The position numbers were made by a program, and so were the translations under genes. From positions 62,001 through 126,000 of the forward strand of contig NZ_PKEK01000026.1 in the NCBI RefSeq assembly GCF_002863225.1: 64,000 bases of DNA. Reading direction: 5' to 3'. Shown piece after piece: positions 17,730 through 25,522 of the stretch (positions are counted from its first letter, which is position 1; each line of letters starts with the position of its first letter). A model generated the notes under the pieces. That model was not told the DNA's origin. It searched no databases and was given only the letters and a program-made list of their open reading frames with translations. This DNA comes from Mycobacterium sp. Lineage in GTDB: Bacteria > Actinomycetota > Actinomycetes > Mycobacteriales > Mycobacteriaceae.

Positions 17730-18862
17730 TGGATCTGCACTACGACGACAAGACGCTGGCGTTTCAGCGTGAGGTGCGCGAATTCCTGAGTTCACACCGC
17801 GATGCGTTCCCGACCCGGTCTTACGACACGGCAGAGGGTTTCGAACAGCACCGCCGATGGGACAAGGTGCTTTTCGACGCCGGACTGTCGGTGATCACCT
17901 GGCCGGAGAAGTACGGTGGCCGAGACGCGAGCCTGCTGCAGTGGGTGGTCTACGAAGAGGAGTACTTCCGCGCCGGCGCGCCCGGCCGGGCCAGCGCCAA
18001 CGGCACCTCGATGCTCGCTCCGACCTTGTTCGCGCACGGCACCGACGAGCAGCTCGATCGGATACTTCCGAAAATGGCCAGCGGAGAGGAGATTTGGGCC
18101 CAGGCGTGGTCGGAGCCCGAGTCGGGTAGCGACCTCGCCTCACTGCGGTCGACGGCGACCCGCGCTGACGGCGGTTGGCTGCTGAATGGCCAGAAGATCT
18201 GGAGCTCACGAGCACCGTTCGGCGACCGGGCATTTGGATTGTTCCGCTCTGATCCCGAGGCCCAGCGCCACAGCGGACTGACATATTTCATGTTCGACCT
18301 GCACGCGGACGGGGTCACCGTCCGACCGATCGCCCAACTGGGCGGCGACACCGGCTTCGGCGAGATCTTTCTCGACGACGTCTTCGTGCCCGACGCGGAC
18401 GTGATCGGCTCGGCAAACGACGGATGGCGGTCGGCGATGAGCACGTCGAGCAACGAGCGTGGCATGTCGCTGCGCAGCCCGGCCCGCTTCCTGGCCTCTG
18501 CCGAACGGCTGGCCGAGGAGTGGAAAGCCAACGGCAACGGCTCTTTCGGCGATGAGGTAGCCGATGCCTGGATCAAGGCCCAGGCGTACCGCTTGCACAC
18601 CTTCGGCACCGTGACACGGCTGGCGGGTGGTGGCGAATTGGGCGCCGAGTCCTCGGTGACCAAAGTGTTCTGGTCGGACCTCGACGTGGCAATTCATCAG
18701 ACGGCACTGGAGATCCGCGGTGCCGACGGCGAACTCGCCGACGGATGGACCGACGGGCTGCTGTTCGCCCTGGGCGGTCCGATTTATGCCGGCACCAACG
18801 AAATCCAGCGCAACATCATCGCCGAGCGGCTGCTGGGTCTGCCTCGGGAGAAGGCCAAATGA
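17729..18862 (+). CDS. fadE31: Acyl-CoA dehydrogenase subunit FadE31
   Basis: A 377-residue acyl-CoA dehydrogenase subunit, orthologue of Rv3562. Family work shows FadE31 forms alpha2beta2 complexes with FadE32 or FadE33; the proposed substrate is MOODA-CoA or a related product of ring C/D cleavage. FAD-contact segments are present: QAWSEPESGSDLASLRS, LNGQKIWSS, and the terminal YAGTNEIQRNIIAERLLGLPRE. Residues of the FAD site are mainly in this subunit, while the catalytic-base segment lies in the partner. ATG 17729 overlaps the fadD3 stop; its own stop overlaps fadE32 (ATGA). Confidence 0.92.
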   Translation: MDLHYDDKTLAFQREVREFLSSHRDAFPTRSYDTAEGFEQHRRWDKVLFDAGLSVITWPEKYGGRDASLLQWVVYEEEYFRAGAPGRASANGTSMLAPTLFAHGTDEQLDRILPKMASGEEIWAQAWSEPESGSDLASLRSTATRADGGWLLNGQKIWSSRAPFGDRAFGLFRSDPEAQRHSGLTYFMFDLHADGVTVRPIAQLGGDTGFGEIFLDDVFVPDADVIGSANDGWRSAMSTSSNERGMSLRSPARFLASAERLAEEWKANGNGSFGDEVADAWIKAQAYRLHTFGTVTRLAGGGELGAESSVTKVFWSDLDVAIHQTALEIRGADGELADGWTDGLLFALGGPIYAGTNEIQRNIIAERLLGLPREKAK

Positions 18863-19818
18863 GATTCGACCTGGACGAGCAGCAGCGCGATTTCGCCGCC
18901 AGCATCGATGCGGCGCTGGCGGCTGCGGATCTGCCGGGCGCGGTGCGCGCCTGGGCCGGCGGCGACACCGGACCCGGCCGCAAGGTCTGGGCGCGGCTGG
19001 CCGACCTCGGGGTCACCGCACTGGCGGTGCCCGAGCGGTTCGACGGCATCGAGGCACACCCGGTCGATCTGGTCGTCGCGCTGGAACGTCTCGGCCGCTG
19101 GGGCGTGCCCGGTCCGGTGACCGAATCCATCGCGGTGGCACCGGTATTGCTGGCCGATGACGAGCGGAGCGCGGCGCTGGCCTCCGGTGAGTTGATCGCC
19201 ACCGTCGCACTGCCGCCGCAGGTGCCGCGCGCCACCGACGCCGACACCGCCGGCCTGATTCTGCTGACCGGTTCGGACGGGACGGTCAGCGAAGCGAAGG
19301 CCGGTGAGCAACACGAATCGGTGGATCCGAGCCGAAAGTTGTTCGACGTCAACGCAACCAGTACGACATGGCGGGCCGACGTGACAAAAGCCTACGAATT
19401 CGGCGCGCTGGCCACGGCCGCCCAGTTGGTCGGAGCCGGGCAGGCGTTGCTGGACGCGGCGGTCGACTACGCCAAACAGCGCTCCCAATTCGGCCGGGCC
19501 ATCGGCTCCTATCAGGCGATCAAGCACAAGCTGGCCGACGTGCACATCGCCCTCGAGTTGGCCCGTCCGCTGGTGTACGGCGCTGCCCTGTCGCTGGCGG
19601 ACTCGTCACCCGAGACGGCACGAGATGTCAGCGCCGCCAAAGCTTCCGCGTCCGATGCCGCGCTGCTCGCCGCGCGATCGGCGTTGCAGACGCACGGCGC
19701 AATCGGCTTCACCGCCGAGCACGACCTGTCGCTGTGGCTGCTGCGGGTGCAGGCTCTGCGGCCGGCCTGGGGTGACCCGGCCGCACACCGGCAACGGGTT
19801 CTGGAGGCACTGGCATGA
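18859..19818 (+). CDS. fadE32: Acyl-CoA dehydrogenase subunit FadE32
   Basis: A 319-residue short acyl-CoA dehydrogenase subunit, orthologue of Rv3563. It has the C-terminal four-helix part (SQFGRAIGSYQAIKHKLADVHIALE, then THGAIGFTAEHDLSLWL). The glutamate in AEHD occupies the position of the probable catalytic base of the family. It lacks the full FAD-contact strand segment found in FadE31, consistent with a heteromeric enzyme. ATG 18859 overlaps the fadE31 stop by four bases; an in-frame extension to 18745 is rejected because it lies inside fadE31. Confidence 0.9.
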   Translation: MRFDLDEQQRDFAASIDAALAAADLPGAVRAWAGGDTGPGRKVWARLADLGVTALAVPERFDGIEAHPVDLVVALERLGRWGVPGPVTESIAVAPVLLADDERSAALASGELIATVALPPQVPRATDADTAGLILLTGSDGTVSEAKAGEQHESVDPSRKLFDVNATSTTWRADVTKAYEFGALATAAQLVGAGQALLDAAVDYAKQRSQFGRAIGSYQAIKHKLADVHIALELARPLVYGAALSLADSSPETARDVSAAKASASDAALLAARSALQTHGAIGFTAEHDLSLWLLRVQALRPAWGDPAAHRQRVLEALA

Positions 19819-20795
19819 GCTCATCCGACGAACGAGAACTGCTGCGCGAGACGGTTGCCGCGCTGGTCGCCAAGCACGCATCCCCCGCGGACGTGCGTGC
19901 GGCGATGGAATCCGAACGCGGCTATGACGAGTCACTGTGGCGACTGCTGTGCGAACAGGTCGGCGCGGCCGCGCTGGTCGTGCCTGAGGAATTCGGCGGC
20001 GCCGGAGGCACTCTCGGCGATGCGGCCGTCGTCGTCGAAGAACTCGGCAGAAATCTGGTGCCCAGCCCCCTGCTCGGCATCACGCTGGCCGAACTCGCGT
20101 TGCTGGCCGGCGACGAACCTGACACCGATGCGCTGGCCTCACTTGCCGAAGGTACGGCGATCGGTGCGGTGGTCTTCGACCCGGCGTACGTGGTCAATGG
20201 CGACATCGCTGATGTCGTCGTGGCCGCGGTCGAGGGCCGGCTCGACCGGTGGACCGGCAACACCGTCGAGCCGACCACCTCGATGGACCCCACTCGCCGG
20301 CTGGCCGGGCTGCGTCCGGGAGACGCCACGCCGCTGGGAGCCGACCCGGGATTGGCCGATGCGGCTGCGATCCTGCTGGCCGCCGAGCAGGTCGGCGCGG
20401 CGACGAGGTGCCTTGAATTGACCGTCGATTACACCAAGGAGCGCCAGCAGTTCGGCCGGGCGATCGGCAGCTTTCAGGCGCTCAAGCACCGAATGGCCGA
20501 CCTGTACGTCGCGGTGCAGGCGGCTCGCGCTGTGGTGACCGACGCCGCCGAGGCACCTTCCGCTACCTCGGCCGCCCTGGCACGTGTCGCAGCCAGCGAG
20601 GCGTTCAGCAAGGTTGCCGCCGAAGGCATTCAGTTGCACGGTGGGATTGCGATCACCTGGGAACACGACATGCAGCTGTATTTCAAACGCGCACACGGTA
20701 GTTCGCAACTGCTGGGCCCGCCGCGCGATGCCCTGCGCCAACTGGAATCCGAGGTGTTCTCCGCCGACAACGACGCCGAGAGCTTGGCTCGTTGA
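19815..20795 (+). CDS. fadE33: Acyl-CoA dehydrogenase subunit FadE33
   Basis: A 326-residue paralogue of FadE32, orthologue of Rv3564. The helical C-terminal half is clear: QQFGRAIGSFQALKHRMADLYVAVQAAR and LHGGIAITWEHDMQLYFKRAH, where the Glu of WEHD is the likely base. It pairs with FadE31 in the family. The fragment VPEEFGGAGGTLGDAAVVVEELGR in the N-terminal half is standard for these subunits. ATG 19815 overlaps the fadE32 stop (ATGA). It ends the fadD3-fadE31-fadE32-fadE33 operon; the next gene has its own promoter. Confidence 0.9.
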   Translation: MSSSDERELLRETVAALVAKHASPADVRAAMESERGYDESLWRLLCEQVGAAALVVPEEFGGAGGTLGDAAVVVEELGRNLVPSPLLGITLAELALLAGDEPDTDALASLAEGTAIGAVVFDPAYVVNGDIADVVVAAVEGRLDRWTGNTVEPTTSMDPTRRLAGLRPGDATPLGADPGLADAAAILLAAEQVGAATRCLELTVDYTKERQQFGRAIGSFQALKHRMADLYVAVQAARAVVTDAAEAPSATSAALARVAASEAFSKVAAEGIQLHGGIAITWEHDMQLYFKRAHGSSQLLGPPRDALRQLESEVFSADNDAESLAR

Positions 20796-20840
20796 AGCTG
20801 AGCAGAGGGCGCAGCCCGATGAGGAGGAGCTGGGCTGATC

Positions 20841-20846
20841 TAGCCT
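20841..20846 (+). promoter_or_regulatory. -10 element of the aminotransferase gene (leaderless)
   Basis: TAGCCT, 8 bases before the ATG at 20854, in the short gap after fadE33. No KstR or KstR2 consensus is visible here. Confidence 0.5.
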
Positions 20847-20853
20847 GGACTTC

Positions 20854-22029
20854 ATGACCGATGGGGTCGCGCTACGCGCCGGGGTGCCGCCGTTCTACGT
20901 GATGGACGTGTGGCTGTCGGCTGCCGAGCGGCAGCGCAGCCACGGCGATCTGGTGAACCTGTCGGCCGGCCAGCCGAGCGCCGGCGCCCCCGAGCCGGTA
21001 CGCGCCGCCGCCATCGCAGCCCTGGAACGCAATGAACTCGGCTATACCGTGGCGCTGGGCATTCCGGAGCTGCGCGCCGCGATCGCAGCGTCCTATCTCG
21101 ACCGTTACGGCGTCGAGGTCGGCGTCGACGATGTCGTGGTGACCACGGGGTCTTCCGGCGGCTTCCTGCTGGCGTTCCTGTCCTGTTTCGACGTCGGCGA
21201 CCGGGTGGCGGTCAGCAGCCCGGGCTATCCCTGCTACCGCAACATCTTGTCCGCGCTGGGGTGTGAAGTGGTGGTGATCGAATGCGGCCCGGAGACGCGG
21301 TTCCAACCGACCGCGCGGATGCTGGCCGAACTCGATCCGCCGGTGAAGGGCGTCGTGGTGGCCAGCCCGGCTAATCCGACCGGAACAGTCATCCCGCCCG
21401 AGGAGCTCAGCGCAATCGCGGCCTGGTGCGAAGAGGCCGACGTGCGACTGATCAGCGACGAGGTCTACCACGGGTTGGTGTACCCGGGCTCGCCGCAGAC
21501 TAGTTGCGCGTGGAGCACGTCGCGAAAAGCGTTCGTGGTCAACAGCTTCTCGAAATACTTCGCGATGACGGGATGGCGACTTGGCTGGCTGCTGGTGCCG
21601 GGCGAGCTGCGTCGCGCGGTGGACCGGCTGACCGGGAACTTCACCATCTGCCCACCCGTACTGTCCCAACGGGCCGCGGTCGAGGCGTTCACGCCGCAAT
21701 CGGTTCACGAAGCCGAAGGCCACCTGCAGCACTACTCCAGCAACCGGGCGGCGCTGCTCGACGGCCTCCGGCATGTCGGCATCGACCGACTGGCACCGAC
21801 CGACGGGGCGTTCTACGTCTACGCCGACGTATCGGATTTCACCGACGATTCGATGACTTTCTGTTCAAAGTTGTTGGCCGACACCGGAGTTGCCATCGCT
21901 CCCGGCATCGACTTCGATCCGGATCGGGGCGGCGCTTACGTACGACTTTCGTTTGCGGGTCCCGGAGAAGACATCGACGAGGCTCTGCGGCGGATCGGAG
22001 CGTGGCTGCCGAATCTCGGTCAGCGCTGA
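20854..22029 (+). CDS. aspB: PLP-dependent class I/II aminotransferase, Rv3565 (AspB)-type
   Basis: A 391-residue fold-type I aminotransferase. The Schiff-base lysine is Lys234 in VNSFSKYFAMTGWRLGW. Other PLP contacts are visible in SPANPTGTV, ISDEVYHGLVY and LSFAGPGEDI. Resembles Rv3565, annotated aspB, at the same place after fadE33. The substrate is not known to me and the link to sterol catabolism is only positional. ATG 20854 is supported by a -10 element 8 bases upstream, so it can be transcribed apart from the fadE operon. The 3' end overlaps the convergent amidohydrolase by 10 bases. Confidence 0.87.
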   Translation: MTDGVALRAGVPPFYVMDVWLSAAERQRSHGDLVNLSAGQPSAGAPEPVRAAAIAALERNELGYTVALGIPELRAAIAASYLDRYGVEVGVDDVVVTTGSSGGFLLAFLSCFDVGDRVAVSSPGYPCYRNILSALGCEVVVIECGPETRFQPTARMLAELDPPVKGVVVASPANPTGTVIPPEELSAIAAWCEEADVRLISDEVYHGLVYPGSPQTSCAWSTSRKAFVVNSFSKYFAMTGWRLGWLLVPGELRRAVDRLTGNFTICPPVLSQRAAVEAFTPQSVHEAEGHLQHYSSNRAALLDGLRHVGIDRLAPTDGAFYVYADVSDFTDDSMTFCSKLLADTGVAIAPGIDFDPDRGGAYVRLSFAGPGEDIDEALRRIGAWLPNLGQR

Positions 22030-23282
22030 GCCAGCTCGGCGACGCGCTGCGCGATGCGTTCGGCATCGGAGTACTCCCGCGCATGATCTTTGACCAGCCG
22101 GCCGTCGATTTTGTGCACCACCCCACCGACCACGACCGTGTCGACGTTCGTGCGATCCATCTGTAGCACGACAGTGCTGTAGGGATCCAACACCGGTGCG
22201 GTCGAGGGGAATCGGGGGCGAAGGATCACCAAGTCGGCTTGCTTGCCCGGGGCCAACGATCCGGTGACGTCCTCCAGGCCGAGCGCTTTGGCGCCGTTGA
22301 TGGTCGCCCACGTCAGCGCATCCTGCACGCTCGGCGGATCATCGACCGCACGGGCCATCAGATATGCCAGCCGCATCTGGCTGAACATGTCGGTCGGACT
22401 GGTGACTTCGACGTCGACGCTGAGGCAGAGATTCAACCCGGGGGTGGCCAGCGCCTCAGCGATCATGGGAAGGCCCAACTTCATCGCCATCTCCACCACC
22501 GGTGCCACGGACAACGAACCGCCCGAATCGGCCATGATTCGAAGTTCCTCTGGCCCAAGGCCGTTCCCGTGCACATACGTCGTCCGGGGTAGCAGCGCGT
22601 CGAGCCCGCGCAGCCAGCTCGGCGTGACGCCCGGCCGAACGTGATGCGCGGTGCGCAGACCCAGATCGCGCGCGACCGTCGCGTTGTGCCGGGCGGCGTG
22701 ATCGTCCCCGTTGGGGATACCAAGTGCCATCGTGACCAAAGCTGAATCATCGGCGAGCAACTCCCGACGCACCCGCGCCACGTCGGCAGGGTACGAGGCG
22801 CCATGCCGCTGTACGAATGACCGCGGCAGGCCGTAGGCGAAGACAGCTCGCAGACCCGACGACTGCAACGCGCCGACAACGGCGTCGGTGCGCTCCGGCA
22901 GGTCGTTGATATCCGAGGTGTCTTGGACGGTGGTGATGCCGGCATCCAAGGACGCACTGGCAGAGAGTGCTTCGCTGACACCCAACTCATGCGGCGTGAG
23001 GTGCGGCGCTATGCCGAACAGGATGCGTTCGAAGTAGCCGTCCAGAGTGGACTGCGGCAGGAGACCACGCAGCGATCCCTCCCACATGTGCCGGTGGGTG
23101 TCGACGAAACCTGGCACGACGATGCAGCCCGATGCGTCGATCACCTGTTCGTCGGGGGCCGAGCGGTCCTGCAGGTCGGTTCCGACGTCGGCGATGATCG
23201 TGCCGTCGATCAGCACATCCCCGGGAATTCGATCCGGCACATTCGGGTCCATGGTCAACACAGTCCCGTTTTTCACCAACAT
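22020..23282 (-). CDS. Metal-dependent amidohydrolase (ATZ/TRZ-like)
   Basis: A 420-residue amidohydrolase-superfamily enzyme. Metal-binding features are the DTHRHMWEG motif after beta-strand 1, a His pair in RTAHHVRPG, and the YVHGNGL histidine. The final metal aspartate is probably in SVDVEV, which differs from the common SD or TDS form. It ends with a typical GSLAPGKQADLVIL and a small beta domain. It resembles chlorohydrolase/cytosine-deaminase-like enzymes; substrate unknown. ATG 23282 is chosen over an upstream ATG because AGGAGGG lies directly before it. It starts 26 bases after nat and is probably co-transcribed with it. Confidence 0.85.
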   Translation of the reverse strand: MLVKNGTVLTMDPNVPDRIPGDVLIDGTIIADVGTDLQDRSAPDEQVIDASGCIVVPGFVDTHRHMWEGSLRGLLPQSTLDGYFERILFGIAPHLTPHELGVSEALSASASLDAGITTVQDTSDINDLPERTDAVVGALQSSGLRAVFAYGLPRSFVQRHGASYPADVARVRRELLADDSALVTMALGIPNGDDHAARHNATVARDLGLRTAHHVRPGVTPSWLRGLDALLPRTTYVHGNGLGPEELRIMADSGGSLSVAPVVEMAMKLGLPMIAEALATPGLNLCLSVDVEVTSPTDMFSQMRLAYLMARAVDDPPSVQDALTWATINGAKALGLEDVTGSLAPGKQADLVILRPRFPSTAPVLDPYSTVVLQMDRTNVDTVVVGGVVHKIDGRLVKDHAREYSDAERIAQRVAELAQR

Positions 23283-23308
23283 GCGCTGCCCTCCTAGCCG
23301 CATCTTTG

Positions 23309-24136
23309 TCAGGCCGAAACCGCGGCGATCCGGGCCTCGAGCACCGCGCGGTCTCCGGTGTCGTCCACATTGAGACCGAACCGGTCGGCCAGTGTGTCGA
23401 CAACTGCTGCGGCATCGGATAACTCGACCTTCTCGGTGCCGCTGCCGTGGTGGATGGACAGGTTACGGCCGGACAGGTTGCATCGTCCGTCATCGGTCAC
23501 CAGCGAGGCCATCAGGGTGGCGACGAAATGCGACGACGGATGGGTGGAGACGTACCAGCTGCCCACCAGCAGGTCGATCGGCGGCGCCGTTTTGGTGGCG
23601 AACTCGTAGAGCGACTGCCACTCGCCGCGGATCTCGGCCTGCAATACGACCGTGTCGCCGCGGTTCTGCAGCCGATACGGCTCATGTGCCGTCTGTTGGA
23701 TGCTGCCGGTTTCCAGCCGAAGCGGTGACGTCGGCGTCTGCCCGCCGAAACCCACATCGACGAGGAAGAGTTGGGGCGCGCGCGGCGGGGCGACCCCCAA
23801 CAGAGTGTGGGTCTGCGCCGGCACGGGGGACCCCGGCGGCGCGGCCCAGACCACCCGGGCAGCGAAACGCCGGACCCCGAATCCCAGTTCCTCGAGCACG
23901 TAGCCCATCAAACCGTTGTGCTCGTAGCAGTAGCCCCCACGGCGGCGGTGAACCAGCTTGTCGACCAACGCCTCCGGGCTCAGATCGGCGACGGGTACAC
24001 CCAGCAGCGGATCAAGATTTTCGAACGCGATCGCGCCGACGTGCGCCGTGATCAACTCCTGCAGGACATCGAGGGTCGGATCCGCGGCGCCGACGTAGCC
24101 GATCCGCGCGAAGTATGCGGCCAGATCCAGCGTCAT
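23309..24136 (-). CDS. nat: Arylamine N-acetyltransferase
   Basis: A 275-residue NAT. The catalytic triad is exactly at the mycobacterial positions: Cys70 in RRRGGYCYEHNG, His110 in PVPAQTHTLLG and Asp127 in FLVDVGFGG. Length equals that of the M. smegmatis and M. marinum enzymes. NAT transfers acetyl or propionyl groups from CoA to arylamines or hydrazines and is linked to use of cholesterol-derived CoA thioesters. In M. tuberculosis nat is the last gene of the hsaADCB operon; here it is about 6 kb away and followed by an amidohydrolase. ATG 24136 is the family start; the longer frame upstream is antisense to the neighbour. Confidence 0.95.
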   Translation of the reverse strand: MTLDLAAYFARIGYVGAADPTLDVLQELITAHVGAIAFENLDPLLGVPVADLSPEALVDKLVHRRRGGYCYEHNGLMGYVLEELGFGVRRFAARVVWAAPPGSPVPAQTHTLLGVAPPRAPQLFLVDVGFGGQTPTSPLRLETGSIQQTAHEPYRLQNRGDTVVLQAEIRGEWQSLYEFATKTAPPIDLLVGSWYVSTHPSSHFVATLMASLVTDDGRCNLSGRNLSIHHGSGTEKVELSDAAAVVDTLADRFGLNVDDTGDRAVLEARIAAVSA

Positions 24137-24241
24137 ATAGGCAATTGTGGACCAACGGTGATCGGGGGCCGTGACGCGGGCCGACGCAGTGCTCACCGGC
24201 GATGCAACGCCTTCGAGGCCCAGCAGAGGGGTCACCGGGGT

Positions 24242-24247
24242 TAGCAT
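24242..24247 (+). promoter_or_regulatory. -10 element of the 422-aa unknown gene (leaderless)
   Basis: TAGCAT, 7 bases before the ATG at 24254, in the nat-divergent gap. Confidence 0.5.
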
Positions 24248-24253
24248 CCGGAC

Positions 24254-25522
24254 ATGGCCTTGCAGATCTCCGACCGCGAGCGGGCCGCGCTTGCCGACCT
24301 CGGCCAGTTTCCGCTGCTGGCCGCCATGACGGGCCGCCGGTCGCGCCGATTCCCGGTCGGTGGCCGGATTCCGAGCGGGGCATTGGCCTACACCAGTCGC
24401 AGGCCCGTTCAGCCGCTTTCGGAAGTCGAACGAGCTCTGCTGATTGCCGTCACCGGCGGGGTGACGGGCTGGAACTTCGGGATCACCCACCACCCGTCTT
24501 ACGCGCCGGCACTGCCCAACTACTCGGGGACTGCGACCGGCCGGACGTTTCCGTCCGCAGCGGGATTTCACACCAGTCAGCTGTTCTTCACCGACGACAC
24601 CGGTACCTATCTGCTGCCCAGCCGAGACGAGCCACCACGTCAGTTCGACAGCATCGAATCATGGATCAGCCACACTGCCGATTCGTACGTGCGGATCTCG
24701 GATGCCCGCCTCGAACTGCCCAGGGAAGAGCCCTACATGGAAGGCCACAACACCTGGATCGGCAATCACCCCGGCAGCCTGCTGGCCTTCCCGGCGGCCG
24801 ACCTGGCCGAGCACCTGATGGAAAACCTGTGGTTCTTCGCAGCCAACGGCTACCCGATCACCGATGACATCAACGGCCGTAATATCGCTGGCGTGGAACA
24901 GTTTTCGTCGCTATCACACGCCGATGACCCACTGCCGCTGTCGTTCGTCGAGCAGTACACCATCACCGAAGCCAGCGCCGAGCTCGCGATTGCCGCCAAC
25001 AACGGGGTGTTGGCGCTGCAGGCGATGGGTCTCGGCGGCTGGACTTACGACGGACTCGACCGGCTGTCGGTGTTGGGCGGTTCGGGCGATCCGCGCGCAC
25101 CCGGAATAGGCTTCGTCGCCGATCAGGACGACCGCTGGCCCTTCCCCAATGTCACCGGGTTGCCCGGCTATTTCGAGACGCTCAGCCCGCCGCATGTGCC
25201 GTCGATCGAGGCCGGTGTCGAAAAGCTGGCCGCTCGAAAGTTCGGCCCCGGTGGGCCCTTCGACCCCGATACACCGGGCCCATGGTCAGACAACGCGAAG
25301 GTGCGCGGCTCGGCGCTACCGCCGGAAGGCATCCAGGAGGTGGTGACCGCCGAAGCGTCCTATATCTACGAGACGTTCGGCAAGCTGCCCGGCACCATGC
25401 CGACCGTGCACGTACTGATGTATTTGCAGGCACAGCATCTCGACACTGACTTCTACGACGATCTGTTCGGCCCGGGGGCTTACCTGAACACCCACGCCGA
25501 GCACCAGGCCCATTGGCACTAG
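24254..25522 (+). CDS. Protein of unknown function, possible nitroreductase/SagB-like fold
   Basis: A 422-residue protein that I do not recognise. The N-terminal RRSRRFPVGG followed by PLSEVERALLIAVTGGVTGWN resembles the FMN-binding entry of nitroreductase/SagB-like proteins. The segment ASAELAIAANNGVLALQAMGLGGWTYDG resembles the core helix and strand of that fold. There is no signal peptide or membrane segment. The C-terminal 100 residues are unusual and end with a His-rich tail (NTHAEHQAHWH). The ATG is supported by a -10 element 7 bases upstream. It diverges from nat and converges on the FMN glutamate-synthase-like gene, sharing CTAG at the stops. Could alternatively be an uncharacterised oxidoreductase of a different fold. 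Confidence 0.7.
   Translation: MALQISDRERAALADLGQFPLLAAMTGRRSRRFPVGGRIPSGALAYTSRRPVQPLSEVERALLIAVTGGVTGWNFGITHHPSYAPALPNYSGTATGRTFPSAAGFHTSQLFFTDDTGTYLLPSRDEPPRQFDSIESWISHTADSYVRISDARLELPREEPYMEGHNTWIGNHPGSLLAFPAADLAEHLMENLWFFAANGYPITDDINGRNIAGVEQFSSLSHADDPLPLSFVEQYTITEASAELAIAANNGVLALQAMGLGGWTYDGLDRLSVLGGSGDPRAPGIGFVADQDDRWPFPNVTGLPGYFETLSPPHVPSIEAGVEKLAARKFGPGGPFDPDTPGPWSDNAKVRGSALPPEGIQEVVTAEASYIYETFGKLPGTMPTVHVLMYLQAQHLDTDFYDDLFGPGAYLNTHAEHQAHWH

Noticed and set aside
22020..23303. Amidohydrolase starting at ATG 23303
   Set aside because: The AGGAGGG ribosome site sits inside that extension and is correctly spaced for ATG 23282.
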